The notes under the pieces: model-generated
Seen by the model: the letters and a program-made list of their open reading frames with translations, nothing else
Told to the model about the DNA's origin: nothing
The model's database searches: none
Shown here: piece after piece, positions 1 to 10,846 of the stretch
How positions within the stretch are numbered: the first letter of the stretch is position 1
Layout: each line of letters begins with the position of its first letter
Translations under genes and position numbers: made by a program
NCBI GenBank assembly: GCA_022495995.1
Contig: JAFEMH010000990.1
Coordinates: 310,001 to 374,000, forward strand
Reading direction: 5' to 3'
Length of the DNA stretch: 64,000 bases
Source: Adenophora triphylla var. japonica
Lineage: Eukaryota; Streptophyta; Magnoliopsida; Asterales; Campanulaceae

Positions 1-1213
1 AGTGGCAGATACAGATGAGTTTCCTGCCACCACTTTTCCCGCTCTCGCACGGTGGACGAAGAGTGCCAGGAGACGCACTAGGACACCGGAGGGTTCGAGG
101 TGCAGGATTACGGCCTCGTATCATGATACGCTGATGTGCTTGAGAGGGATTCCACAGAGGCTGAGTGTGTTCCCATGGACTGGCTGTTATGACGATCTGG
201 ATTTGGATCATGCTGCGCACTTGACAGAGTGTCGCAAGCCGGTGGGTTTGTCTCGGAGACGCCTTATATTTAGGAGAGAGAGTGTATAGACAAAGATGGG
301 CCCAATAGGCATGCTCTGATCCCCGATGATCCTCCGCCTAGGATGTGGCCGCCTCGCCTGGGCGAATGTAGATGCTTTGATCGTAGGCATGGCAAAGACA
401 TCTCTACACACGGATGGGGATTACACATTGTACGTGGCTAGGCATCTTCAAATTCCCCATAGCACTGTGGTTGGTTATGGTGCTCGCAGTGCGGGACCCT
501 CGACCGGCCATGTAGCTAGACCTCCTTTGCCCCGACTTTCATTGATTATCGTGTGGCGGTCGCACGCGACGAGCTCATATTGATATGTCACGTACTCATC
601 CTCATCCGTGCTCCCGCGAGGTTCTAGATCCGTAAGTACCGCTCTTTGCGTCTTTTGGATTGCTTGCATATCTTTCGTTATCAAGAACCGCATTTTCGAC
701 ACTTATTATGTCCGCTTGTAATGTGTCGGCTCAGCTTACAGGCATTTGACCAGTGGCATATACCGGCGCTGTGGGCATGATTGGCAAGCTCCAGAAAGGT
801 ATGAGCTTTTGGAAGAATCAAGCCGGCCGCAGGATTCGATCGATATCTCTCCACCCGGCCAACCGAGAAGGAAGAAGAGCCGCTCGATGACGCGCACCGG
901 CACCAATGGGAGGCATTAGTAGACCGATGCCTCGGACAAAGAGGCCAAATGTGCCTCTTCATGGACCCGTTGAGATTGACGATGATGATGACGAGGATGG
1001 TGGGTGCCGAGACGGCCACGTACTACGAGCCTTGACTCTATTGTCATCACTGAGCTTGATGACTATTACCGCACGAGGACCATAGCTTACGAGGCACCTT
1101 CGGACGATCCTGATGACGAGCCTGAGGAAGCTAAGGACGATGATGAGGATGAGGATGATGATGAAGATGATGGAGAGGATGATGGAGAGGATGATGGAGA
1201 CGATTCAGAGTAG
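1..1213 (+). pseudogene. Decayed plus-strand coding region with an acidic tail, possibly plant-mobile-domain-like
   Basis: Coding-like sequence appears in several frames on the strand opposite gag. An N-terminal piece (2-289) includes SYHDTLMCLRGIPQRL and HAAHLTECRKPVG. A middle piece around 690-1000 includes QWHIPALW and HQWEALVDRC. The C-terminal piece (1004-1213) ends in a long Asp/Glu run before a stop. Stops and frameshifts separate them. YxDTL...L and a C-terminal acidic tail are loosely reminiscent of plant mobile domain (MAIN/phosphatase-7-like) proteins, which do occur in plant transposons, but I cannot confirm this. The left end is cut by the window. Confidence 0.3.
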
Positions 1214-3339
1214 CCCCCTTCCCCCCTAAATTTTTATGACTTTTTGGTTATTGTATCCTTTTTGGGAAAACGCATCATGTTATTTTTTCTATGCACACCT
1301 TTTTAGATTTGGTCTATTTTGGCATGTACATTGTTATCCCTTTTTATTGCACACATTTATGAAATGACAATGGTATGGTATTTGGCTTGAATTGAATGAC
1401 TTGAATGGATTTTTGGCTTGAATATGAATGCATGGGTGTACATGGGGTAAATGAACCCTCCCTCATGCATTTGAGAAGTGAATGACCGATGTTTGCAGCT
1501 TTTGACATGTCGGGAGTGCCTCGGGAATGCAAAGACACCGCAACCGCCGATGTCCGATGTTGGCTTGTTATGTCGCGCGACTTAGTAAGCCAAGTGGCTA
1601 GTTTTGTCGCGTGACATAAGTAGCCCGAACTGTGCTTTTCATTGCCTTTGGCATTGGAATGGAATAGCCGACACAAAGTTGGAATTGGGTGACCAAAGAG
1701 GTCACCTACCCGGCCTCCTTGGGACAATGGCAAAGAGATATTTGGTCCCTTCCTATAAGGATGGAAACGGGTGACCTAGGAGGTCAAACAACCAATCCTA
1801 CTAGGAATGTGCCAAAAGCTTACGCACCATCGAGGAACGGGGAAAGAAAAAGGTGACCAAAGTGGTCGGATGGCTGAACCTTTATGAAAGGCTACCTACG
1901 TATCCCTGAGGAATCAAGCCTTGGTCGTAGTTCAAGCCTCATCTAGATAGTTAGGAACGATGTCTAGGATCCTTGAGGTTTTGACAATTAATGGAGGTTG
2001 TCACCGAGGAAGCTAAAGCTTACGTCACTATCGAGTAGATAGAGGCAGCTATAGCTGGAAAACTTGAGCATACTTCTCAATCTGTGATAGAGGTAGCTAA
2101 AGTTGGATTTTTGACAATTAGGAAACCTGTCGCCCGGCGTTATCTCGTTATAACTAAGTAACGAAGGCGCTTTTGGGAGAAAATGTTATCATTAGCAATT
2201 GGCACGTTACTTGAGCCTATGGGTGATTTTTTTCTTGGAAACATGGTAGGGACTGGTCCGGATGTACATATGGAATGTGTTTGGAAATTGTTTAAGACAT
2301 GTTTCAAGCAGTGGGGTCGTATCCCTGGGTGCGGACTCGAACCGCCGTTGTTGCTGAGATGTTGTCAACGTGGACTAGGATTCCCTCTTGGCCTGAGACT
2401 GGGTTTAAAACTCGGGTCTCGATGAATGTTCCTTTCTCACATTCTGGCATTTGAAGCTGATGCTGATAGGCTTTTACAACCAAAGACTAAAGCAGATGTC
2501 GAAGTGACCAAACCTCTCTTCTAGGGATGGATGCGACTTATCGAATCCCTGGTCTGAGGAAGAACTTTCTGCAAAGCCCCATGAAAGATCCTTTCACTGG
2601 CAAAGCCCCATGGATGAACTGAAAGGTGCGAAGTCTTAGGTTTTGAAGAAGTGACTTAGTGAAGCCCCAATCTGATGACCTAGCAAAAATCCCAATATGA
2701 TTGGTACTGCGGAAGTGATCCTGAGGTTGATCTGACCAAGACTGAATCCATCTAGGGACCCGATGTGAACCCCAAAATGGCTAAAGAAGCCCCAGTCTAA
2801 AGGAATGCTTTGACAAAGTTTCGAGGCACCCTAATGCGAATGCGTAAGAGGGAAAACCTATCCCTCTCTCTCTCTTTTATTATTTTCTTTAGTCAATCAC
2901 CAACCTTAAGAAGATGTGAAAGAAAAGATTCTCATAAATTTATACATGCAGGGGCATATTTTTCGAAAGGTGGGAATGGATCCCGATTTTGTGTTATTTC
3001 GATGGCCTTATTCGATGTAGGCACAAAACTCGCTTTGGGTTTGACTCTTTTGAGAGAGTATAAGTGTAGAAGGGTTTGTAAAAGTGTATGGAAGCCCCCG
3101 CCGACGTAAAATCGCTTGTTTAGCACTATCTTTCCTAAGATGTAGAAAGAGAAGACTTGTCAAGACATCTGAAAACTTGTTTTATTTACAACGATCACAA
3201 GATTGCTTAAAACCCTTTATTGATGTTCGGGTTATTCAACCATTAATCTCGATATGAAGAAAAACATTCTTATTAATCATGAGGAGAAAGTTAACCAATG
3301 TCGCGGATCAAGGTTGGCTGGGTGCGAAAGAAAAGTTTG
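1214..3339. other. Non-coding interior of the Ogre-like element
   Basis: No convincing gene is present on either strand; the open frames have no recognisable domain. The only strong signal is the pair of dyads at 1562-1625. Confidence 0.4.
1562..1625. repeat. Two adjacent 30-bp dyads
   Basis: Copies are at 1562-1591 (core ATGTCGCGCGACTT) and 1596-1625 (core TTGTCGCGTGACAT), both bounded by GGCT and AGCC and separated by only four bases. They match the dyads in the LTR of the same element and those in the Copia element at 57-58 kb. Confidence 0.88.
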
Positions 3340-3500
3340 TGTATAGGGAGGTCATTGATGAAACCGGGTTTTCTGGAATCTGACTGTGTCTATGGGAGAG
3401 GTCATTTGATGAGACCGGGTTTTCGGGAATTTGAATGTGTTTATGGAAGAGGTCATTGATGAGACCGAATTCTCTGGAATTTGAACATGTTTATGACCGG
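3340..3500. repeat. Three tandem units of about 50 bp
   Basis: GAGGTCATT(T)GATGA-ACCG recurs at 3348, 3398 and 3449, each followed by TTTTC(T/G)GGAAT and TG(T/A)TTATG. It is a short minisatellite in the untranslated part of the element. Confidence 0.8.
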
Positions 3501-3879
3501 ACCATTTCTGGTTGCCTACGTTCCCCTCATTGTGAGGAGCTCAGGTCGCCGTAGTTCGGCTTTGGCCGAATTGTGTTTGGCTTTGGGAAATGGAATTTGT
3601 GGTTCCTTTAGTGAAAAGGCTCGGATGAGAAGATTGGATGATGAGGCGTGGGCCTCGGGATGATTCCTTGACCAAGTCATCTTTGGACGGCTGCTTCTGA
3701 TTGCTTCCTCTTTCATTGGGGGAGAAAGGATTTGCACGTGCCTACAGGCTTATGAAATGCTTCTGGCTTTGCTTCGACCGCCCCATTGTTATCGACAACT
3801 TTCATTCTCTGATCTTTGATTTTGCCTGTCAGTCAAGCTTTTGATGGGCGGTGCTGGGTCCTTGGCCTCATTTTTTTTT

Positions 3880-4110
3880 CTTCTTTTTTTATTTATGTGC
3901 AACCCTGTTTTTTGCCTAGACTGCCCCCTTTTTGGGATTTTCAGTCTAGCTGGGCATTACTCTTTTTGCACTAAGATTTTTTTTCTTCTTTTCTTTTTTT
4001 TTTTATGTGCAACCCTGTTTTTTGCCTAGACTACCCTTTTTTGGGATTTTCAGCCTAGCTGGGTATTACTCTTTTTGCACTGCATTTTTTTTCTTTATTT
4101 TCTGAAGCAC
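3880..4110. repeat. 110-bp tandem duplication with poly-T tracts
   Basis: ATGTGCAACCCTGTTTTTTG starts at 3895 and 4005. Each copy runs through GCCTAGACT, GGGATTTTCAG and CTTTTTGCACT into a T-rich tract. T-rich duplicated blocks like this are common in the untranslated regions of Ogre-type elements. Confidence 0.85.
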
Positions 4111-4640
4111 TTGAGGGCCAAGGCGAGCCCCTGCTTGAATTTTTCTTGTCATCCTTGAGGTTTAAGTCAAGCTCCTATGTTGTTGTCGACACGGGGTCAA
4201 TCTTTCGAAGCTGAGTGGCCTTTTGTTGTCCCTTGACGATGTCGCCGTCGTTGACTTGGTCAAGATGAAGGTGGGGACATGATTGGGAAAGTGTATGGCT
4301 TGATGGAGGCCTTTTGTGGGGTAAGGAAAGTGTATGGGGAAGGCATTAGTTGACTTTCTCACACCGATTAATCAGAACGTGAATTATTTCGAGAGATTAC
4401 TTGTTGAGCAATGCAAGTGATCATATAAAATAAAACCATTTCATTAAATGTAATGTAGGTGTGAAAATAATGTCTTAAGTCTAGTAAGAAAAGAAGAAGA
4501 CTCTTTTATAGAAAATTAAAGACTAATTACAATGTTCGTGGAGGACTTGATTGAAAAAGAAAAGTACTAGAACCTACGAAGGTTGACTGAGTGACTATAT
4601 TCTTTTAATCTTGCTTAAGGATAGGTAATCCCTAGTCTAG
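4111..4640. other. Non-coding part of the Ogre-like element
   Basis: The stretch between the gag end and the poly-T repeat has no supported gene. Around 4120 it reads GAGGGCCAAGGCGAGCCCCT, part of the conserved-looking untranslated region of this element type. Confidence 0.4.
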
Positions 4641-6089
4641 CTACTCTTCGCTGGTTGGACTGCCAGGGAGCTTGAGCTTTCCTTCGTAGATCAGCCATTG
4701 AATTTCTTTCTTCAGATCCAAACACTTGTCTGTCACGTGACCATAATGCTTGTGGTACTCACAGAACTTGGTTCTGTCAACTCTTCCTGGGTTTCTTGGC
4801 TTATAATTCTCGAGAGGTGTGAGAAGGCCTCGTTTCACCAAATCGCCAAAATTTTTGCTCATGGGCATCCCAAAATCATGCTGACGTTTCTGACCTTGCA
4901 CCCCCTAAATCGACCTCTTACCATAACTTCCTGTTTTTGGCCCATGGAGGTTCTCGAGCTTCCCGTCTTCTATCAACTTCTAGATCTCATGCCTCAAATA
5001 GCAGCAATCATCAGTGTCGTGCCCGGGGTATTGATGGAAAAGACAATGCTTAGACTCATCCAACTGAACGTTACGGTTCTTGGGCTTCCAATTCTCCAGT
5101 GGCTTTATCAGCTTTTCCTTCATCAGCTCTTCCAGCATCTTGCTTAAAGTCATCTCCGCATTGTCAAAATGAAGGGAGCGGAGTTTTTGGGAGACCTTGT
5201 TGTTCTCAAGACTTGGATTTCCATTGTCCAATTGGTTCCATTGTTGGATTTGGCTGAAGGAGGCTACGACACTCTTTCCTTTGTTAGGGACTGGTGCTGA
5301 GCTGGGTACGGTTGCTGTCTGGTGTTGGTGGCATTGGGTTAAGCTTGGTGGAATTATTTTCTTGCCTGGTTCGACATCTTGGATCAAGGGAGTATTGATG
5401 AGATCAAGCTTTTCTTGCATCTGTTTCACTTGTTCCATCAATATTGCCACATGTGGGTCGACGGGGACTCTCGAGTTACCGGAACTCGCAGCAGGACTCT
5501 TATCAGTAGAGGGAACCATAGTAGTAAACTGGTGAAACTGACGGCTGGATTCATTAAGTCCGGTAGGTGACAGCTGAAAACTTGAATCATCCTTTGGCAA
5601 CTCATGATTGCATTCAGGTGGGTATAGTGGCTTCAGAACATAGCCACATAGCTTGAACTGATTATGTGAAGCTGGAGTATAGACTGGCAGGTATTGCTGA
5701 AACTGAGGGACATGTGGGGTGAAGTTCAATCTGTTATGAGGAGCTGAGGGCGATGGGGCCCTGATGAGCTGGGATGTTGGAAAGGACTGAGGAGGAGTGA
5801 TCCATGGCAAGGGATCGTATGTGGATGGAGGAAGGTATTGGCCGTAGGATGGAAGGTCTTGGTTATAGGATGAAGGGACTGAAATCACTGTTTCCGAAGT
5901 CTCATCTTCGATTACCACCAGAGAACCGTTCGACTCAACTGTTACCTGAATTCCATGACGACGGAGTGCGTCGATAAGCATGGCTTGCTGTTCCTCATGA
6001 ACCTTATGGGCATTTTCCAAAGCCAGGACTAACTCTTCCTTCCTAACCATCTGATTTCCTGCACCCTCACCGTTCTCACAACCTGCCAT
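4641..6089 (-). pseudogene. gag: Gag-like polyprotein of the Ogre-like element, frameshifted, duplicated C-terminal module
   Basis: A 369-codon frame starts at 6089 (MAGCENGEGAG), with a helical N-terminus (LALENAHKVHEEQQAMLIDAL) and a Pro/Tyr/Gln-rich middle. It ends in a zinc-finger-like motif C-x2-FH-x3-GH-x2-DDC near 5000. After a frame break a second frame (4901-4641) repeats the same architecture: L-x-P-LENYKP followed by C-x2-YH-x3-GH-x2-DKC-x2-L. This C-(Y/F)H-GH-C-L-K/R-x-EI pattern is typical of Tat/Ogre gag C-termini. Two successive copies indicate an internal duplication. I see no clear central capsid domain, so the protein is probably defective. Confidence 0.65.
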
Positions 6090-6210
6090 TCCGACTCTCG
6101 AGCCGACAAACTGCTTTCCGAACCTGTCTCGAACCTAAGGTTTTCTGCACTGAAAAGCCGCTGACCCGGTATTCTCGCACACTTCTTTCTCACTGCGGGA
6201 AAGGGACAGG

Positions 6211-6285
6211 CAAGGTTTAGACTCGGGGATAAGGTAAGGTTTAGACTCGAAGGTAGGTAAAATTTAGACTCGGAGGTAAGTGTTT
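6211..6285. repeat. Short tandem repeat, three units of 22-24 bp
   Basis: TTTAGACTCGG/A with trailing GGTAAGG recurs at about 6216, 6240 and 6262, between gag and the 64-bp array. Confidence 0.7.
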
Positions 6286-6354
6286 AGGCTAAAGGCTCAA
6301 GTAACATGCACTTATCGCTTAAGTTTTACTCAAAACACATTTTCTCCTAATCCT

Positions 6355-6945
6355 AATTGATCGGAAAAGATGAGACCTTGAAAGGTCGAGATCCGAAATT
6401 GGAGATCGGACCGAGGAGGTCTCCACTAGGGATTTGACCGCGAAAGGTTGAGATAGGAAAATCGGAAATCGGACCGAGGAGGTCTCGATTAAGGATTTGA
6501 CCATGAAAGGTCGGGAGATGGAAGATCAGAAATCGGACCGAGGAGGTCTCGATTAGGGATTTGACCATGAAAGATCGGGAGATGGAAGATCGGAAATTGG
6601 ACCGAGGAGGTCTTGATTAGGGATTTGACCATGCAAGGTCGGGAGATGGAAGATCGGAAATCGGACCGAGAAGGTCTCGATTAGGGATTTGACCATGCAA
6701 GGTCGGGAGATGGAAGATCGGAAATCGGATCGAGGAGGTCTCGATTAGGGATTTGACCATGCAAGGTCGGGAGATGGAAGATCGGAAATCGGACCGAGGA
6801 GGTCTCGATTAGGGATTTGATCATGAAAGGTCGGGAGAGGGAAATCGGAAATCGGACCGAGGAGGTCTCGATTAGGGATTTGACCATGAAAGGTCGGGAC
6901 AGGAAAATCGGAAATCGGACCGAGGAGGTCTCGATTAGGGATATC
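6355..6945. repeat. Minisatellite, about nine units of 63-64 bp
   Basis: The anchor GGTCTC(G)ATT(A)GGGATTTGAC recurs at 6418, 6481, 6545, 6609, 6673, 6737, 6801, 6864 and 6927, giving periods of 63 or 64 bp. Units differ by only a few bases, so the array is young or has been homogenised. Open frames running through it are a by-product of the repeat. It lies just upstream of gag in element orientation. Confidence 0.92.
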
Positions 6946-6949
6946 AGAG

Positions 6950-8531
6950 GTAGGACTATGCAATTATGATTACATTAATTGTTCAAGTTTACTTAAAACA
7001 GTGTCTTTTATTTATTTCTATTTGGTTGGAAAAGGGGGTTTGCCCTTCTTTTTCGCAACTACTCTAGATCCTGGATCAGTGGGTTCCGTCACTACGTCTA
7101 TAAGCCCCTCGTATTCCACCTGTATTTCGACCTCCCAGGGTGGACAACCCCGGGCGAGGGTCCTATAGGGCACGCGGATCCCACCGACCGAGAGAAAAGA
7201 ACGCTCCTAATGGGTCTAGCGGGTCATAGGAACTTTTAACGCACGAGCGATGCGAATTATAGTCAAGGCAATATCGGGAAAGTCTCGTCTTTCAGCCTTG
7301 ATAGAATTTCGGCAGAATTTCGCTTGCGCGATTGACGTTTTGACTTTTCGGTAATGTCCGAGAAGATAATAGGCATGGGTCGGGCGGTAAAAGCCGGATG
7401 ACACAGTGTCACATTGAACTTTGTTGCATACGCAGTGCGTGAGTCAGAATCGAAGTCAATGCCGGGTCAAGATCTTGCCAATTTTTCCTTGTCGGAATTT
7501 TGGCAGAGCTTCGCTTGAGCGAAAGATCTTTGGATTTTTCTTGGCAAAGACTCGGTCTCGACTCTTACGCGTTCCGTGCAGGTCAAGGTCAAAAGTCAAT
7601 GTCGGAGTCAAGGTTCTACCAATTTTTCCTTGTTGGAATTTTGGCAGAGTTTCGCTTGAGCGAAAGATCTTGACTTCCGTTATGAACTAAGGCTTGACCT
7701 TTACGGGGATATGCAACTGGGCTATATGACACGGACTAGACCAAAAACCAACCAAAAGTCACGGTTTTTTGAAACGTGTGACACGGACTGTGCATTGTTC
7801 GACACTGGCTGGCTGCCATGGGGAGTTTGGGATGATTCCGTGCGCGCCCGGGAGCATCGTAAGGCTGTCCGTGACTGCAGCTGAAAAACCATCCCGGGTT
7901 TAAAGGGACGTGCGTGCAAAGTGTACATGATATATCAGGTGCGCGTAGTGTGCGGTCTCCTAAAAATGTTCCTTTTTGAGTTAAAACAGAGATTTTCATG
8001 AAATGTGTTTTAAAGGAATGATTTTTGGGACGGGGGAGAATGCAGCAGTTAAGCACGTAAATTTTCTGGGAGCCCCAGTCAGTCATGGAGCTGAGTAGCC
8101 CCAAGCTGCTAGGACTGCCAGATTAACCTCAATTTTTCCTGGTGGAATTGCCACTGAGGCCGTCCGGTCAGAATCCAGGGAGGATTAAGCCGTACGACTG
8201 CATGGATCAATTTTCCAGGTTCCACTCCTTTGCAATTTCGGGTTGTTTCCCGTTCAAAGTATGCACAGATTCCAAGATGCAAATGATGCAATGCAAGGCA
8301 AATAAAGCAAGCAAAATAAACGGAATCCGCAATGGGAGTCTAACCCGCTCAAAGGGAAAAGCTTTCTTTTATTATTATTTTTTTCGAAAAAGTGATACCG
8401 GTACGTGGGATTGTTAAACCACCGTTTATCCCAAGCCCCGGGTTAGGGAGCGATACAGGAAGGTTAAGTGGTTTCCACCTATATACCAGGTATCGTTTAT
8501 TTAAAAATGAAAGCTTTTCTCCTTTGGAATG
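6950..8531 (-). other. 5' leader of the Ogre-like element, non-coding
   Basis: The stretch between primer site and gag has no coherent coding frame. It contains a 141-bp-spaced duplication at 7479-7690. A related copy of the TTTCGGCAGAATTTCGCTTG motif lies near 7305. Long untranslated leaders are usual in Ogre elements. Confidence 0.5.
7479..7690. repeat. Two-copy repeat, 141-bp period
   Basis: CAATTTTTCCTTG(T/C)(C/T)GGAA and the following TTTGGCAGAG(C/T)TTCGCTTGAG start near 7480 and again near 7621. The repeats end in GCGAAAGATCTT in both copies. Confidence 0.7.
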
Positions 8532-8549
8532 TCCCCAGCGGAGTCGCCA
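8532..8549 (-). promoter_or_regulatory. Primer-binding site, tRNA-Arg-like
   Basis: The minus strand reads TGGCGACTCCGCTGGGGA, three bases from the LTR edge. This is the tRNA-Arg-type primer site I know from Ogre/Tat elements. It fixes the LTR boundary and the minus orientation of the element. Confidence 0.75.
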
Positions 8550-9229
8550 AACTGTGAATGTGTGCCCAAATTTTGTGTGTTGGATTCACGCGAGTTTGAA
8601 AACATCCGGTTTAATTTGAAAAACGGAGTCGCCACGCCATTTTGATTACCTCAAAACTTTGAAAAAAAGGTTTTATGGGTTCGGAGGTTAAGTTACCCCT
8701 TGGGAAGAACGGATCGTCGTTCACCCAAGGTGCCTTGCCGTAGCAAGTCTCCCTAGATTCCGTTTATCGTGCTTGCTTGCGTGCTTTCTTGTGTGCATGT
8801 GTTTGAATAAAAGGGGAGGGAATGTCCCAAGTTGTCTTCCGGACGTACAAACCATTTATTGGTTGTCGCTCGGGATTTCTTGGATTTTATGTATTCGGGA
8901 TTTTGATCCCGTCCTCATCTTGAACTTGTGATCATCGTTTTTTGTGACCTCGGGACTTGCGTGATCGAGAGAGGGACTCCCTTTTATACTCCAAAATGAG
9001 GTTCTTTAGGAAGGAATGTCCTTAGCCCATCAATCCTACACTTTAAGACGGTCGAGCTCATATAGATGCTTCATACTCGTCTTAAGCGATAATTGGAGAT
9101 ATAGGGTTCAAGGTTATCCCTTTCTAAAGAGATTATGAAACCTTTAATGGAAGGAACGATGTAAAGATAGGATCTTTTACACCGGTCCGTTCCAAGGTTG
9201 CTAATGGGGACACGGGGGGAAGTGCATGA

Positions 9230-9640
9230 TAAAAATGACATTTTTAGTGAAAAGATGACATTTTTGAATTGCAAAGGATGCTTTTTGATTTAAAGAAGTG
9301 ATCTTTATGGTTTAAAGAAATGATTTTGTGCAAAGGAGGCATTTTTATGGGAAAAATAGCATTTTAGGTGCAAATGATGCATAAAAATGTTATTTTGAAA
9401 ACAAAGGATGCATTTCTATGTATGAAAATGATTTTTGGGTGCAAAGGATGCATTTTTAATGTGAAAAGAGATTTTGAATGCAAAGGATGCAATTTTTATG
9501 CAAAGGATGCTTTTTATATATGAAAATGGGTTTTAGGTGCAAAAGATGCACCTTTAATGCAAAGATGTCATTTTATATGACAAAGATGTTTTTTTTGATG
9601 CAAATGATGATGCTCTGTATACAAATGTTCTAGTTTAAAT
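9230..9640. repeat. Degenerate tandem array of GCAAAGGATGCATTTT-like units
   Basis: About a dozen imperfect units of roughly 30 bp, variants of GCAAAGGATGCATTTTTATG, follow one another with alternating AAAATG spacers. This is a decayed minisatellite inside the LTR. It encodes no protein. Confidence 0.7.
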
Positions 9641-9706
9641 GCAGATTGATGTATTGGAAAAGGAAAAATCAGATTGCAGCTTGAAAATATGAAGTTTCTG
9701 CAAACT

Positions 9707-9782
9707 GGCTATGTTTGTCGCGTGACATAGGCTGCCTATGTCGCGTGACATAGGCTGCCTATGTCGCGTGACATACTTAGCC
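9707..9782. repeat. Three overlapping 30-bp dyads in the transcribed part of the LTR
   Basis: Copies are at 9707-9736, 9730-9759 and 9753-9782, all with GTCGCGTGACAT cores. Neighbours share their GGCTGCC ends, giving a 23-bp period. The middle copy has arms GCCTATGTC and GACATAGGC that pair perfectly. They lie downstream of the LTR TATA box, so they would be present in the element's RNA. Confidence 0.85.
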
Positions 9783-10391
9783 ACTTGCAGAGACTTCATC
9801 AACTGGGATTTGCAGAGGTATCAAGGCACCAATATGGCCAAGTTACTTCACAAACAGATCTTAGAGAGCAAGTTTGTCAATGGTGAACACTTCAAGAGGG
9901 TGTGGATATGCGGGATCCACACTCATCTCGAGTGTTCATGCAAAATCAAGTCAAGCCGGGGCTTTTACATGAAATGTGATGAAATCAGATGTGGATCTGG
10001 GCAATATGATACTAAAGCACGCAACTTTAATCAGGATATATCATTATTAACACATTTAGCATATAGATCTTATGTATAATGAAGATAGGGAAAGGAAAAG
10101 GGTAGAAAATCGTTACCCTTGAAGACCACGACTTCCTATATCACGTTAGATATAGGAGCCTTCAAAACATGCAACTTCTGGGGACTGAAATCAAGCCTTG
10201 ATTCTAGAAGAACCTTTGGTTCTTGATGTGTGTGGGAAGTGTGTGTGTGTATTGGTTGAATGGTGGGTGATTTGGAGGATTAGTGTGTGTTTTAGGGAGT
10301 ATGTGAGGAGAGAGGATGCTTCTGGGCGTATTCTCTATAGAGGGGGACTGAGGGGTGGAAAAGGGGTGCCCAAAATGAGAGGTGAAGGCCT

Positions 10392-10401
10392 CTATTTATA
10401 G
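10392..10401 (-). promoter_or_regulatory. TATA box in the Ogre-like LTR
   Basis: The plus strand reads CTATTTATAG, giving CTATAAATAG on the minus strand. Transcription would start about 30 bp downstream, near 10360. Three copies of the 30-bp dyad lie immediately upstream, the nearest only about 12 bp away. Confidence 0.6.
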
Positions 10402-10413
10402 GCTGCATGCATG

Positions 10414-10612
10414 GGCTTATTATGTCGCACGACATAACAAGCCATAACCGTTTTCCTTCTAGAAACATGCAAGGTGGCAACCTTCTAGAAGTTTTCTTGG
10501 CAAGTTATGTCGCACGACATAACAAGCCCCTTCCAGTTCCTTCTAGAAACATGCAAGGTGGCAAGCTTCTAGAAGTCTTCATGGCCTAGTATGTCGCACG
10601 ACATAAGTAGCC
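10414..10612. repeat. Three 30-bp dyads in an 84-85-bp tandem repeat, next to the LTR TATA box
   Basis: Dyads are at 10414-10443, 10499-10528 and 10583-10612, each with core ATGTCGCACGACAT and ends GGC(T/A/C)...AGCC. They are spaced 85 and 84 bp. Each is followed by CCTTCTAGAAACATGCAAGG and a second CTTCTAGAAG, itself a short palindrome. The whole promoter-proximal unit is therefore a tandem repeat made of two kinds of palindrome. Confidence 0.85.
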
Positions 10613-10846
10613 ACTTCCAGTTCCTTCTAGAAACATGCAAGGTGGCAGTTTTCTAGAAGATTTTTCTTGAATTAAGAAAAACGTGTTTCTTAATCTCCAA
10701 GCAATCCTTTCACCCCTTAGGAGGTTTGGAACATTTCCGGAATTGCTCCGGAACTCTAGGAAAGTCTGGAGAATTGCCGGAAAACTTGCCGGAATTGCCG
10801 AGAAAATTAACCGAAAGGCATGAGCCAGATTTGGGTACTTACAACA

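Larger units (their letters stand above)
1..10845 (-). mobile_element. Ogre/Tat-like LTR retrotransposon derivative, left end outside window
   Basis: The element reads on the minus strand. Its 5' LTR is 8553-10845, with a primer site directly beside it (8532-8549), then a 2.4-kb leader full of minisatellites and a broken gag at 6089-4641. No protease, reverse transcriptase or integrase is visible from 4640 down to position 1, so the copy looks non-autonomous, or its pol lies elsewhere. The right edge is sharp: the LTR ends ...TACAACA at 10845 and Copia integrase sequence starts at 10847, so it inserted into an older Copia element. The 3' LTR is not seen and should lie left of the window. Assignment to the Tat/Ogre group rests on the primer site, LTR size (about 2.3 kb), gag C-terminal motifs and the poly-T/GCCTAGACT-type 3' region. 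Confidence 0.7.
8553..10845 (-). repeat. 5' LTR of the Ogre-like element
   Basis: On the plus strand it starts TGTGAATG and ends TTACAACA, so in element orientation it runs TGTTGTAAGT to CATTCACA, a TG...CA LTR of 2293 bp. The sequence near 8600-8640 (GGAGTCGCCACGCCATTTTG) is matched in reverse by the end of the solo LTR at 39480-39577, supporting an LTR family. It contains a TATA box (10392-10401), three dyads just upstream of it, three more dyads downstream (9707-9782) and a degenerate tandem array (9230-9640). Confidence 0.72.

Noticed and set aside
2183..2425. 80-codon plus-strand frame
   Set aside because: No recognisable domain, and it lies in the non-coding interior of a retroelement.
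2810..3126. Overlapping open frames on both strands
   Set aside because: Short, no similarity I can recognise, and surrounded by untranslated element sequence.
6319..6963. Long minus-strand open frames repeating NRDLLGPISDF
   Set aside because: They are translations of the 64-bp minisatellite; the repeat, not selection, keeps them open.
9707..10612. CRISPR-like array of regularly spaced palindromes
   Set aside because: This is plant DNA; spacers are themselves repeated and no cas genes exist. They are dyads in an LTR.
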